Assembly (NCBI GenBank): GCA_011523485.1
Contig: WTGR01000187.1
Span: 1-21,851, forward strand
Reading direction: 5' to 3'
Origin: Acidobacteriota bacterium
Lineage (GTDB): Bacteria; Acidobacteriota; Vicinamibacteria; Vicinamibacterales; UBA8438
Length of the DNA: 21,851 bases
Shown: positions 7,632 through 15,923 of the stretch, one piece after another
Position numbering within the stretch: position 1 is the stretch's first letter
Layout: the number at the start of each line of letters is the position of its first letter
Made by a program: the position numbers and the translations under genes
Notes under the pieces: model-generated
The model's input: only the letters and a program-made list of their open reading frames with translations
What the model was told of the DNA's origin: nothing
Database searches by the model: none

Positions 7632-9001
7632 CCGCGCCGGCCCGGCGGGCAGCACACGGCGTCCTGCGCGCCGTCCACACCGGACGCAGCGATCTGGCGA
7701 CGGCCCTCGATCGGTCGCGCCGGCGGCTGGCGGACCCGCGCGACCGTGCGCTCGTGGGCGAGATCGCCATCGGCGTGCAGCGCCGGCGGGCCGCGCTGGA
7801 TCATCTCCTCGAGCAGGCGGCGTCACGGCCGCTGCCGGCAATCTCGCCCGTCGCTCTGGACCTGCTGCGGGCTGCCGCGTACCAGTTGTTGCATCTCGAC
7901 CGCGTGCCCGCCCACGCCGTGGTCGCCGACGCCGTGGAGCTGGCCCGCGAGTGCGGCGCGCGGCGAGCCGCCGGCTTCGTGAACGCCGTGCTCAGGACCC
8001 TTGCCGACCGCCGGCGGCCGTTCACGCTGCCCCCGGCGCCGCGGGCCGCAACCGGCGCGGGCGACGGCCCGGCCAGGCGCGCGGCCCTCGACTATCTGGC
8101 CATCACGCTCTCCCACCCGCGATGGCTGGTAGAGCGCTGGCTCGACCGTCACGGCCTGCAGGCGGCCGAAGCGTGGGCGCAGTTCAACAACCGTCCCGCG
8201 CCGGTCACGCTCTGCGCGAACACCGCCCGGAACACCGCGGCGGAGCTGCGGGACGCCCTCGACGCCTGCGGCGTCCGCAGCATCGAGACCAGACTCGCGC
8301 CGCACGGACTCGTGGCTACGGAAGGCGACGCGCTGGCGTCGCCGGCCGCCGCCGCGGGGCGCTTCGTGGTGCAGGAAGAGGCCTCGCAACTCGTCGTCGA
8401 GCTCGCCGGGCCCGCGCCGGGCGAGCGCGTCCTCGACCTCTGCGCGGCCCCGGGCGGCAAGACGGTCGGTCTCGCCGGGTGCGCCGGCCCCGCCGGCTTC
8501 GTCGTCGCTTCCGATCTCAGGCCCCGGCGGGTGGCGCTGCTCGCCGATCTGCTCGCGCGCGCCGGTGCGCCGCGCGTCGCGATCGTGCGGCTCGACGCGA
8601 CGGCGCCCCTGCCCCTCCGGCCGGTCTTCGACTGCGTGCTGGTCGACGCTCCCTGCTCGGGTCTCGGCGCCCTGCGGCGCGACCCCGACGTTCGCTGGCG
8701 CCGGGCCCCGGGCGACCTCGCGTCGTTCGCCGCGACGCAAGTCGAGATGCTGCGGCGCGCCGCCGAGGCGGTGCGTCCGGGCGGGCGCCTGATCTACGCC
8801 ACGTGCTCGAGCGAGCCGGAGGAGAACGAGCAGGTCGTCGCCCGCTTCCTCGACCACCACCCGGAATTCGTCCCCGCCGTACCGCGCGCCGTACCGGCCC
8901 TCGACCGGGTGCTGGACGGCAACGGGCACCTGCGCACCCTGCCGTTTCGCCACGGTGTCGAGGCGTTCTTCGCCGCCGCCCTCGCGCGCCGTCCGGCCTG
9001 A
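7628..9001 (+). CDS. rsmB: 16S rRNA (cytosine-5-)-methyltransferase RsmB
   Basis: A 457-residue S-adenosylmethionine-dependent methyltransferase that makes m5C at position 967 (E. coli numbering) of 16S rRNA. The N-terminal part to about residue 150 is the NusB-like RNA-binding domain, with LDLLRAAAYQLLHLDRVPAH. The catalytic domain shows the SAM-binding motif VLDLCAAPGGKT near 268, the conserved DAPCSGLGALRRDPD with one catalytic Cys near 343, and YATCSSEPEENE with the other near 393. The start is GTG 7628, overlapping the fmt stop as GTGA. def-fmt-rsmB is a conserved cluster in many bacteria. Confidence 0.95.
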   Translation: MTAPARRAAHGVLRAVHTGRSDLATALDRSRRRLADPRDRALVGEIAIGVQRRRAALDHLLEQAASRPLPAISPVALDLLRAAAYQLLHLDRVPAHAVVADAVELARECGARRAAGFVNAVLRTLADRRRPFTLPPAPRAATGAGDGPARRAALDYLAITLSHPRWLVERWLDRHGLQAAEAWAQFNNRPAPVTLCANTARNTAAELRDALDACGVRSIETRLAPHGLVATEGDALASPAAAAGRFVVQEEASQLVVELAGPAPGERVLDLCAAPGGKTVGLAGCAGPAGFVVASDLRPRRVALLADLLARAGAPRVAIVRLDATAPLPLRPVFDCVLVDAPCSGLGALRRDPDVRWRRAPGDLASFAATQVEMLRRAAEAVRPGGRLIYATCSSEPEENEQVVARFLDHHPEFVPAVPRAVPALDRVLDGNGHLRTLPFRHGVEAFFAAALARRPA

Positions 9002-9003
9002 CC

Positions 9004-9033
9004 TTGTCCGGCCGTCCGCACCTCCTCTAAACT
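9004..9033 (+). promoter_or_regulatory. Candidate internal promoter before PASTA gene
   Basis: TTGTCC (9004-9009) and TAAACT (9028-9033) have an 18-bp spacer in the 42-bp gap after rsmB. GGAGGAT (9034-9040) follows as a strong ribosome-binding site for the ATG at 9044. This is the only clear gap in the def-to-rpe run, so a separate promoter here is plausible. Confidence 0.4.
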
Positions 9034-9043
9034 GGAGGATCGG

Positions 9044-9766
9044 ATGAGACCGCATGCACGCCTGTTGAAAGCCGGCAAGTTCATCGTGCTCACCGGAGCG
9101 CTCGGTGGGACGTTCGGCCTCTCGGCCTTCGCCGGCATGCAGCTCGCGCTGAAGACGAGAGAGGTCTCGACGCCGGACCTGCGGGGCCTGTCGCCGCAGG
9201 AAGCCAACCGCGTGCTCGCCGAGGCGGGACTGCATACGCGGATCGAGCCGCTGCGGCGGATCCACCAGGCGATCGAGCCGGGCCTCGTCGCCCAGCAGGA
9301 TCCGTCACCCGGACTCACGACCCGGCGCCGGCGCAGCGTCAAGCTGTGGCTGAGCTCGGGTCCGAACCGAGGTCGGATTCCGGCGCTCATCGGCGAATCG
9401 GAGGCCGGGGCGCGACAGCGCCTGAGCGACAACGTCTTCCTGCTGGAAGGCGTCTCGGAAATCCGCTCGAACCGCTATCCGACCGATTCCGTCGTGGCGC
9501 AGGAGCCGCCTCCCGCCGGCAACGGCGACGCCGTCTCGCTGCTGGTGAACCGTGGAGAACGCGGCCGGACCTACGTGATGCCCAACCTGATCGGCGTGAC
9601 CGCAGACGGAGCCGCGGACATCCTGCGCGCACGAGGGTTTCGGGTGACCGTCGTGAGCGAACAGCCGTACCCCGGGGTCGCGGCCGGCATCGTGCTCAGA
9701 CAGGCGCCGGAACCGGGCCTGCAGATCGCCCAGAGCGACACCATCTCGCTCGAGGTGAGCCGTTGA
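9044..9766 (+). CDS. Membrane-anchored PASTA-domain protein
   Basis: A 240-residue protein with one N-terminal membrane segment (about residues 12-33) and three PASTA repeats outside the membrane, at about 40-106, 107-172 and 173-240. Each has the pattern P-L-G-----A---L---G followed by V--Q-P-PG and a closing V-L-V-S strand. PASTA domains bind peptidoglycan fragments or muropeptides in serine/threonine kinases and penicillin-binding proteins, but here no kinase or transpeptidase domain is attached. It may be a free-standing envelope sensor or scaffold. The start is ATG 9044 with GGAGGAT upstream. The stop codon overlaps the TTG start of rpe. A similar PASTA gene next to def/fmt/rsmB genes occurs in Acidobacteriota, as far as I recall. 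Confidence 0.88.
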   Translation: MRPHARLLKAGKFIVLTGALGGTFGLSAFAGMQLALKTREVSTPDLRGLSPQEANRVLAEAGLHTRIEPLRRIHQAIEPGLVAQQDPSPGLTTRRRRSVKLWLSSGPNRGRIPALIGESEAGARQRLSDNVFLLEGVSEIRSNRYPTDSVVAQEPPPAGNGDAVSLLVNRGERGRTYVMPNLIGVTADGAADILRARGFRVTVVSEQPYPGVAAGIVLRQAPEPGLQIAQSDTISLEVSR

Positions 9767-10461
9767 CGGCGGTCGCGAACGTCCGGATCGCCCCGTCGAT
9801 TCTCGCCGCCGACTTCGCCGCACTCGGGGATGCGGTGCGCGCCGTGGAGCGCGGCGGCGCGGACCTGCTGCACGTCGACGTCATGGACGGCAGGTTCGTC
9901 CCGAGCATCAGCGTCGGCCTGCCGGTCGTGCAGGCGCTCGAGCGCGCCGCGGCCGTGCCGCTCGACGTGCACCTCATGGTCGTCGAACCGGAACGGCACG
10001 TGGAGGCGTTCGTCGCGGCCGGAGCGGCGATGGTCTCCGTGCACCTGGAAGCATCGCCGCACGTGCACCGCACGCTCTCGACCATTCGCGCGCTGGGGGC
10101 GGCAGCGGGAGTCGCGGTGAATCCCGGCACCCCCGTCGGCGCGCTGGCCGCGGTGGCCGACGCCGTGGACTACGTCGTCGTGATGTCGGTCAATCCCGGC
10201 GCCGCGGGCCAGGCATTCATCCCCGGCAGCACGTCGAGAGTGCGCGAGGTCCGCGAGCTGCTCGATCGGGCCGGGAATCGCGCCCCGATCGAGATCGACG
10301 GCGGCATCGGCCCGGCGAACGCCGAAGAGCTCGCAGGCGCCGGCGCGGAGATCCTGGTCGCCGCCTCGTCCATCTTTCGAACGGCCGACCCGGCCGGCGC
10401 CGTAGGGCGGCTGCGCGACCGGGCGCTCGCGGGCACGGCGGCGGCCGTGCAGAACACGTAG
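9763..10461 (+). CDS. rpe: Ribulose-phosphate 3-epimerase
   Basis: A 232-residue TIM-barrel enzyme that interconverts ribulose 5-phosphate and xylulose 5-phosphate in the pentose phosphate pathway. Landmarks are IAPSILAADFA at the N-terminus, the metal and catalytic motif HVDVMDGRFVPSIS, DVHLMV, AVNPGTP, VMSVNPGAAGQ and the phosphate-binding EIDGGI. The glycine loop reads NPGAAGQ where most homologues have NPGFGGQ, a mild deviation. The start is a TTG at 9763 overlapping the previous stop as TTGA; no better in-frame start lies between it and the first conserved strand. Confidence 0.94.
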   Translation: MTAVANVRIAPSILAADFAALGDAVRAVERGGADLLHVDVMDGRFVPSISVGLPVVQALERAAAVPLDVHLMVVEPERHVEAFVAAGAAMVSVHLEASPHVHRTLSTIRALGAAAGVAVNPGTPVGALAAVADAVDYVVVMSVNPGAAGQAFIPGSTSRVREVRELLDRAGNRAPIEIDGGIGPANAEELAGAGAEILVAASSIFRTADPAGAVGRLRDRALAGTAAAVQNT

Positions 10462-10467
10462 CGGACC

Positions 10468-10863
10468 GTGCCGACCAGCTCGTGTCAGATTCGTGTGCGC
10501 TACGCGGAAACCGACAAGATGGGAATCGCCTACTACGCGAACTACTTCGTCTGGTTCGAGGTGGCACGTTGCGAGTTGTTGCGATCGCTCGGCGGCCGAT
10601 ACCGGGACCTGGAGGCGAACGGCGTGCTGCTCCCGGTGGTGGAAGCGCAGTGCAGCTACCGCGCCCCGGCCCGTTACGACGACGACCTCGACGTCGTCAC
10701 CACCGGCTCCATGCGATCACGTGCGCGCGTGGCCTTCCAGTACGAGGTCCGGCGCCACGCCGACCAGAACCTGCTTGCGGTCGGGCACACGGTCCACGCC
10801 GCCACGGATCCGTCCGGCAGGCTGCGTCGCGTTCCTGCCGACCTGCAGGCGATACTGACATGA
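10468..10863 (+). CDS. Acyl-CoA thioesterase, YbgC/4HBT family
   Basis: A 131-residue hot-dog-fold thioesterase. The signature RVRYAETDKMGIAYYANY, followed by WFEVAR, carries the catalytic Asp within ETD and matches the YbgC/4-hydroxybenzoyl-CoA thioesterase family. Members hydrolyse acyl-CoA thioesters, and the gene often lies with the Tol-Pal envelope genes; no tol or pal gene is in this window, but a BamD-like lipoprotein is two genes downstream. The start is GTG 10468, six bases after the rpe stop. The stop overlaps the ATG of the next gene as ATGA. The acyl substrate is not predictable. Confidence 0.9.
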   Translation: MPTSSCQIRVRYAETDKMGIAYYANYFVWFEVARCELLRSLGGRYRDLEANGVLLPVVEAQCSYRAPARYDDDLDVVTTGSMRSRARVAFQYEVRRHADQNLLAVGHTVHAATDPSGRLRRVPADLQAILT

Positions 10864-11810
10864 GAGCGCTCGTCACCGGCGCCGCCGGCTTCGTGGGTTC
10901 CCACCTGTCGGACCGGCTGCTCGAGCAGGGTCACGAGGTCGTCGGCATCGACTGCTTCACCGACTACTACCCGCGTGCGGTGAAGGAGACGAACGTGTCG
11001 TCACCGCGCGCGCGAGCGCGGTTCACGTTCGTGGAGTCCCGCATCCAGGACGCGTCCTGGCCCGTGCTGCTCGACGGGGTCACCCACGTGTTCCACCTCG
11101 CGGCGCAGGCCGGCGTCCGCAGCAGTTGGGGCTCGGATTTCTCCATCTACACCGACTGCAACATCGAGGCTACCCAGGTGCTGCTGGAAGCCTGTATCGA
11201 CCGCCCGATCGAGCGGTTCGTGTACGCCTCCAGCTCCTCGGTGTACGGTGACGACGTCGCCATCCCCATGCGCGAGGACGCACGCCCCCAGCCGCTCTCG
11301 CCGTACGGCGTGACCAAGCTCGCGGCCGAGCACCTCTGCATGCTGTATCACGCGAACTGCGGCGTGCCGGCGGTAGCCTTGCGCTACTTCACGGTGTACG
11401 GGCCGAGACAGCGGCCGGACATGGCGTTCCACCGCTTCCTGAGCGCCCTGCTCGCGGACCGGCCGATAACCCTCTACGGAGACGGCGAGCAGACGCGCGA
11501 CTTCACCTTCGTCGAGGACGCCGTCGCCGCCACCGTCGCGACCGGCGCACGAGGCGTCCCCGGCTCCGTCTACAACGTCGGCGGCGGCTCGCGCGTCTCG
11601 ATGAACCAGGTCATCGACGTCATGGCGCATTGCACCGGCCGCACCCCGGACGTGCGGCGCAGCGCACCGCAGAGGGGCGACATGCGCGACACCTTCGCCG
11701 ATACCGGCCGCGCCCGCGTCGATCTCGAATTCGTCCCCAGGGTGACCCTCGAAAACGGCATTCACGCGGAGTACCAATGGCTCGCTACGTCTCTTCCCGT
11801 GACCCCCTGA
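10860..11810 (+). CDS. NAD-dependent sugar-nucleotide epimerase/dehydratase
   Basis: A 316-residue extended short-chain dehydrogenase. The NAD-binding motif TGAAGFVG is at 6-13, the catalytic Ser cluster at about 124-127, and the Tyr149-x3-Lys153 pair in SPYGVTK. DCFTDYYPRAVKETN after the second strand resembles UDP-glucuronate 4-epimerases and related UDP-sugar epimerases, so the likely substrate is a UDP-sugar for cell-surface polysaccharide. UDP-glucose 4-epimerase or a dehydratase cannot be excluded. The start is ATG 10860, overlapping the thioesterase stop. Its 3' end overlaps the next gene by 34 nt. Confidence 0.9.
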   Translation: MRALVTGAAGFVGSHLSDRLLEQGHEVVGIDCFTDYYPRAVKETNVSSPRARARFTFVESRIQDASWPVLLDGVTHVFHLAAQAGVRSSWGSDFSIYTDCNIEATQVLLEACIDRPIERFVYASSSSVYGDDVAIPMREDARPQPLSPYGVTKLAAEHLCMLYHANCGVPAVALRYFTVYGPRQRPDMAFHRFLSALLADRPITLYGDGEQTRDFTFVEDAVAATVATGARGVPGSVYNVGGGSRVSMNQVIDVMAHCTGRTPDVRRSAPQRGDMRDTFADTGRARVDLEFVPRVTLENGIHAEYQWLATSLPVTP

Positions 11811-12637
11811 GCCGGCTCGGCCGCAGGATCGGTTGCCGACTTCCGGCCGCCTGCCTCCTGCTGACCTGCGCCGTCGCGTTGAGCGCCTGCGGAAGCCGGC
11901 AGGCGGATCTTCCTCCGCTGACCGAGGCCGACGCCGACGGAATCCTCTTCGAGCGCGGAAGCCAGGCGCTGGAGGAGGGCGCCTGGTCCACGGCCCGCGA
12001 GTACTTCGCGCAGATTCGCGACAACTATCCGCAAAGTCCGCTGCGCGCCAGGTCGCGGCTCGGCATCGTCGAATCGTATGAAGGAGAGGGCACCGACATC
12101 GCCTACGTCTCGGCGCTGAGCGAGCTGCGAGAGTTTCTGCGCCTCTACCCGCCGACCCACGAGCTGGCGCCCGAGGCCCAGTTCAAGGTGGGCATGGTCT
12201 ACTTCAACCAGATGCGGCGGCCGGAGCGCGACCAGTCCGAGACCCGCTCGGCGATCACGGAGTTCGAGACCTTCATCGAGCTGTACGCCGAGTTCGCCGA
12301 TCCGCAGCTCCTGGCCGAAGCGCGGGAGCGGCTGCGGGAGGCCCGCGACCGCCTCAGCGATTCGAACTACCTGGTGGGCCGCTTCTACTACCGGCTCCGC
12401 TATTACCCCGGCGCCATGGATCGCTTCCGCGAAATCCTCGACGAGGATCCCGGCTACACGCGCCGGGACGCCGTCTACTTCCACCTTGCCGACGCGCTGG
12501 CGACATTGGGTCGCGGCCCCGAGGCGCTCCCGCTCTTCGAACTCCTGGTCTCCGAATTTCCCGCGACGGAGTTTCTCGTGGACGCGAACCTGCGGATCGA
12601 GGAACTCAAGGTGTCCATGGATCTGGACGGCCCCTAG
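11777..12637 (+). CDS. bamD: BamD-like outer-membrane assembly lipoprotein
   Basis: A 286-residue lipoprotein with tetratricopeptide-type repeats. The signal peptide ends in a lipobox LSAC with the lipidated Cys at residue 38, followed by Gly-Ser. The body contains motifs typical of BamD/YfiO: A-EYF--I-DNYPQSPLR, EFLRLYPPTHELAPEAQF, and YLVGRFYYRLRYYPGAMDRF. BamD helps BamA insert beta-barrel proteins into the outer membrane, so this supports a Gram-negative envelope. The start at ATG 11777 lies inside the epimerase gene and is supported by GGAG five bases upstream. It is somewhat longer than E. coli BamD (about 245 aa). Another TPR lipoprotein function is possible. It converges on pgsA with 13 bp between them and no clear terminator. 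Confidence 0.85.
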   Translation: MARYVSSRDPLSRLGRRIGCRLPAACLLLTCAVALSACGSRQADLPPLTEADADGILFERGSQALEEGAWSTAREYFAQIRDNYPQSPLRARSRLGIVESYEGEGTDIAYVSALSELREFLRLYPPTHELAPEAQFKVGMVYFNQMRRPERDQSETRSAITEFETFIELYAEFADPQLLAEARERLREARDRLSDSNYLVGRFYYRLRYYPGAMDRFREILDEDPGYTRRDAVYFHLADALATLGRGPEALPLFELLVSEFPATEFLVDANLRIEELKVSMDLDGP

Positions 12638-12650
12638 CACCGGAGGCGAC

Positions 12651-13274
12651 TCAACCGACCTTGGCGCGCTTCTTCTCGATGGCCTCGGGCCGGCGGTCCG
12701 CGGCTTCGAACGGGGCGGCCCGCGAGTGCACCAGGACCCCACCGAACCGGCGGTAGTAGTCGATCGCCGACCACAGCGACGCGATCAGCACGAGCCAGAG
12801 CGCCACCTGGCCCAGCGCCCAGAACAGCCAGACCTGGTTTCCGAGTATCAGGAGCAGGATCGCCACCACCTGCGTCACCATCTTGACCTTCCCGAGGGAG
12901 GACGCCGGGATCGTGACGCCGCGCGCGTACGTCAGGCTGCGGAACACCGTGATGGCGAGCTCGCGGCCCAGGATGACGGCCACCATCCAGGCCGACGCCA
13001 TGCCCATCTGCACCAGCGACACCAACGCCGCCGTGATCAGCAGCTTGTCGGCGAGCGGGTCCATGAGCTGCCCGAGCTGCGTCACCTGCCGGCGGCGGCG
13101 GGCGAGGTAGCCGTCCAGCCAGTCCGTCAACGCCGCGATCCCGAAGATGGCGGCGCCGAGGACCTCCCGCGGCATGCCGAAGACGAGCTCCGCCTCGAAG
13201 CGCGTCAGCAGCACCACGACGAGCAACGGAACCAGGAAGATCCGGGCCAACGTAAGCGTGTTCGGCAGGTTCAT
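12651..13274 (-). CDS. pgsA: CDP-diacylglycerol-glycerol-3-phosphate 3-phosphatidyltransferase
   Basis: A 207-residue integral membrane enzyme that makes phosphatidylglycerol phosphate from CDP-diacylglycerol and glycerol 3-phosphate. The CDP-alcohol phosphotransferase motif D-G-x2-A-R-x8-G-x3-D-x3-D is present (DGYLARR...GQLMDPLADK). Four or more hydrophobic segments flank it. NLPNTLTLARIFLVP at the N-terminus is typical of PgsA. The start is ATG 13274; the frame is open upstream but that extension would cross the divergent promoter region. The Arg- and Lys-rich tail is cytoplasmic. It is divergent from the guanylyltransferase gene. Confidence 0.95.
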   Translation of the reverse strand: MNLPNTLTLARIFLVPLLVVVLLTRFEAELVFGMPREVLGAAIFGIAALTDWLDGYLARRRRQVTQLGQLMDPLADKLLITAALVSLVQMGMASAWMVAVILGRELAITVFRSLTYARGVTIPASSLGKVKMVTQVVAILLLILGNQVWLFWALGQVALWLVLIASLWSAIDYYRRFGGVLVHSRAAPFEAADRRPEAIEKKRAKVG

Positions 13275-13302
13275 GGATGCTCTACCGCTTGACCCGGCCG
13301 TC

Positions 13303-13308
13303 ATTGTA
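13303..13308 (-). promoter_or_regulatory. Candidate -10 of pgsA
   Basis: On the minus strand the hexamer reads TACAAT, giving a predicted start near 13296 and a leader of about 22 nt. It sits 47 bp from the divergent -10 at 13355-13360. No -35 is evident. Confidence 0.4.
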
Positions 13309-13354
13309 CTCCGCCCGACGCCGCGCAGCGTGCCGGCGGCCCGTGGCGAGACGC

Positions 13355-13360
13355 TATGAT
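13355..13360 (+). promoter_or_regulatory. Candidate -10 of guanylyltransferase gene, leaderless
   Basis: TATGAT ends 8 nt before the ATG at 13369, so transcription would begin at or next to the start codon. No Shine-Dalgarno sequence is visible in the short gap (CGACGGTC). Confidence 0.45.
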
Positions 13361-13368
13361 CGACGGTC

Positions 13369-14430
13369 ATGAAGGCGGTCCTGCTGGCCGGAGGACTCGG
13401 CACGCGCCTCCGGCCTCTCACGCTCAACACGCCGAAGCCGATCGTGCCCATCTTCGATCGTCCGTTTCTCTATCATCAGATCGACCTCGTGAAGCGGGTG
13501 CCGGACGTCGACGAAGTGATTCTGAGCCTCAACTATCATCCCCAGCACATCCAGGCCGTAGTGGGACGGGGCGAAGACGCCGGCCTCCCCATCCGCTACG
13601 TCGTCGAGCCGGAACCGCTCGGCACCGGAGGCGCGGTCAAGTTCGTCGAGCCGTACCTCGAGGGCACGACCATCGTCTTCAACGGCGACGTGCTGACGGA
13701 GATAGACCTGGCCGCGCTCGTCGAGCACCACCGGGCGCGACGCGCCCGCGCGACGATCGTGCTGGCGCCGGTCGACGACCCGTCGCGGTACGGCCTGGTG
13801 GAGACGGACGACGACGGCAACGTCACGCGGTTCCTCGAGAAGCCCGATCCGGAGCAGATCACGTGCAACACGATCAACGCCGGCATCTACGTACTGGAGC
13901 CCGACACGTTCGACAGGATTCCGGCCAACACGCGGTACTCGATTGAACGCGCGTACTTTCCCTCCCTGGTCGAGCGCGGCGATGCGTTCGCGGCCTATAT
14001 CGAACACGGGTACTGGCTGGACATCGGGACGCCGGCGGCCTATCGGCAAGCGCACCGCGACATTCTCGACGCCCGTTGCCGGACGCGCGGCGCGATGCTG
14101 GCCGGCGGGGGCGAGCCCACGGTGGCCGGCGATGCCTCGATCGCGCCGACCGCGCGTCTGCTGGCCCCCTGCTTCGTGGGCCCCGGCTCGACCGTGCATC
14201 CCGACGCCGAGATCGGCCCCCACGCGGTCCTCGGCGGCGGCAGCGTTATCGAGTCGGCCGCCCGCGTGCGCGACACCATCATCTGGCCGGAGTCGGTGAT
14301 CGCCGCCGGCGCGGCGGTGGACGGCGCCATCGTCGGCCGCCGCTGCCGCATCGGCGAGCACGCCCGCATCGCCCCGGGCCTCGTCCTGGGCGACGACTCG
14401 ACGCTGACCCCCTACACACGTTTCGAATGA
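13369..14430 (+). CDS. Mannose-1-phosphate guanylyltransferase (NDP-sugar pyrophosphorylase)
   Basis: A 353-residue nucleotidyltransferase that most likely joins GTP and mannose 1-phosphate to give GDP-mannose. The N-terminal catalytic domain shows GGLGTRLRP (8-16) followed by TPKP with the catalytic Lys, LGTGGAV, the metal-binding NGDVL and FLEKPD. The C-terminal third, from about residue 240, has left-handed beta-helix hexapeptide repeats (for example APTARLLAP, GPGSTVHPDAEIGP). GDP-mannose is favoured over another NDP-sugar because the next gene, 13 bp away, is a phosphomannomutase. Both would feed glycan synthesis. The start is the ATG at 13369, immediately after a -10 hexamer. Confidence 0.88.
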   Translation: MKAVLLAGGLGTRLRPLTLNTPKPIVPIFDRPFLYHQIDLVKRVPDVDEVILSLNYHPQHIQAVVGRGEDAGLPIRYVVEPEPLGTGGAVKFVEPYLEGTTIVFNGDVLTEIDLAALVEHHRARRARATIVLAPVDDPSRYGLVETDDDGNVTRFLEKPDPEQITCNTINAGIYVLEPDTFDRIPANTRYSIERAYFPSLVERGDAFAAYIEHGYWLDIGTPAAYRQAHRDILDARCRTRGAMLAGGGEPTVAGDASIAPTARLLAPCFVGPGSTVHPDAEIGPHAVLGGGSVIESAARVRDTIIWPESVIAAGAAVDGAIVGRRCRIGEHARIAPGLVLGDDSTLTPYTRFE

Positions 14431-14443
14431 GCCCTTCGACGCC

Positions 14444-15805
14444 ATGACCCAGACGACCGATCCGAACATCTTCAAGGCCTATGACGTGCGGGGCCTGTAC
14501 GAAGCCCAGATCACCGCCGACGTCGCGCAGCGCATCGGGCGGGCCTTCGTCGCCTACCTCGGCGCCGGCCGCATCGCGGTCGGCCGCGACATGCGGACCA
14601 GCGCACCCGAGATCGCCGGCGCGTTCATCGACGGTGCGCTGCGGCAGGGGGCCGACGTGGTCGACTACGGTCTGGTCGGGACCGACATGCTCTACTACGG
14701 CGTCGCACGGGACGATCTCGAAGGCGGCGCGATGATCACCGCATCGCACAACCCGAAGGAGTACATCGGGATGAAGCTGGTGCGGCGGCAGGCGCTTCCG
14801 CTGAGCGGTGACGCCGGCATCGGCGACATCCGCGACATGGTGCTCGGAGACCGCATCCCGCCGGCGCCCCGATCACCCGGCAGGCGCACCGCCGACGACA
14901 TTCTCGCCGGCTATCTCGAGCACGTGTTCTCGTTCATCGACGTCGACGCCGTCCGCCCCTTCGACCTCGTGCTCGATGCCGGCAGCGGCATCGCCGGGCT
15001 CGTGGCGCCTCACCTGTTCGATCGGCTGCCGTGCCGCACGACCCGCCTCTGCTTCGAGGTGGACGGCACGTTCCCGCACCACGAGGCGAACCCGCTGATC
15101 GAGGAGAACCGGCGCAGCCTGATCGCGCGCGTCAAGTCCGACGGCGCGGACGCCGGCATCGCCTGGGACGGCGACGCGGATCGCTGCTTCTTCATCGACG
15201 GCGACGGCGAGTTCGTGGCGGGCGACTTCATCACGGCCCTGCTCGCCGAGGCGTTTCTCCGCAAGCAGCCGGGCGCGAAGATCATCTACGACGTGCGCGC
15301 CAGCCACGCGGTCAAGGACACCGTGGCGACCTACGGGGGCACCGCGCTGATGAACCGTGTCGGCCACGCGTTCTTCAAGGCGCGGATGCGCAAGGAGGAT
15401 GCCCTCTTCGGCGGCGAGGTCACCGGGCACTACTACTTCCGCGACAACTACTTCGCCGACAACGGCTTCATTCCGGCGCTGCTCCTTCTGGAGTTGATGT
15501 CCGTCCATGGCCGGACCCTCGGCGACCTGCTCGCCCCCCTCCGCGAGAGCTACTTCATCTCCGGCGAGATCAACACGCGCATGCCGGACATGGACACCGT
15601 GCAGGCCACGATGGACAGCCTGGCGGCGCGCTACCGCGACGGGCGCGTGTACCGACTCGACGGCGTCTCGGTCGAGTACGACTCGTGGCACTTCAACGTC
15701 CGCCCCTCGAACACGGAGCCGCTGATCCGGCTCAACCTGGAAGCGACGAGCCTTGCCGAAATGGAGCAGCGGCGCGACGAGGTGCTCGCGATGGTCCGGC
15801 GGTAA
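14444..15805 (+). CDS. Phosphomannomutase/phosphoglucomutase
   Basis: A 453-residue alpha-D-phosphohexomutase that interconverts hexose 6- and 1-phosphates, supplying mannose 1-phosphate to the upstream guanylyltransferase. The phosphoserine loop TASHNP has the catalytic Ser at residue 101. The Mg-binding loop DGDADR is near 242-247, the sugar-specificity loop GGEVTGHYYFRDN is of the PMM/PGM type, and the phosphate-binding loop RPSNTEPLIRLN is near the C-terminus. The combination suggests an AlgC/ManB-type dual-specificity enzyme. The start is ATG 14444. The next feature is a tRNA 36 bp downstream. Confidence 0.93.
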   Translation: MTQTTDPNIFKAYDVRGLYEAQITADVAQRIGRAFVAYLGAGRIAVGRDMRTSAPEIAGAFIDGALRQGADVVDYGLVGTDMLYYGVARDDLEGGAMITASHNPKEYIGMKLVRRQALPLSGDAGIGDIRDMVLGDRIPPAPRSPGRRTADDILAGYLEHVFSFIDVDAVRPFDLVLDAGSGIAGLVAPHLFDRLPCRTTRLCFEVDGTFPHHEANPLIEENRRSLIARVKSDGADAGIAWDGDADRCFFIDGDGEFVAGDFITALLAEAFLRKQPGAKIIYDVRASHAVKDTVATYGGTALMNRVGHAFFKARMRKEDALFGGEVTGHYYFRDNYFADNGFIPALLLLELMSVHGRTLGDLLAPLRESYFISGEINTRMPDMDTVQATMDSLAARYRDGRVYRLDGVSVEYDSWHFNVRPSNTEPLIRLNLEATSLAEMEQRRDEVLAMVRR

Positions 15806-15816
15806 GCGCGGGCTGC

Positions 15817-15822
15817 TAGAAT
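15817..15822 (+). promoter_or_regulatory. Candidate -10 of tRNA-Gly
   Basis: TAGAAT lies in the 36-bp gap between the phosphomannomutase stop codon and the tRNA, placing the transcript start near 15830. The -35 region is not recognisable. Confidence 0.4.
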
Positions 15823-15841
15823 GAAAACGTGCCACATGCGA

Positions 15842-15916
<75 letters not shown>

Positions 15917-15923
15917 GTTTCCC

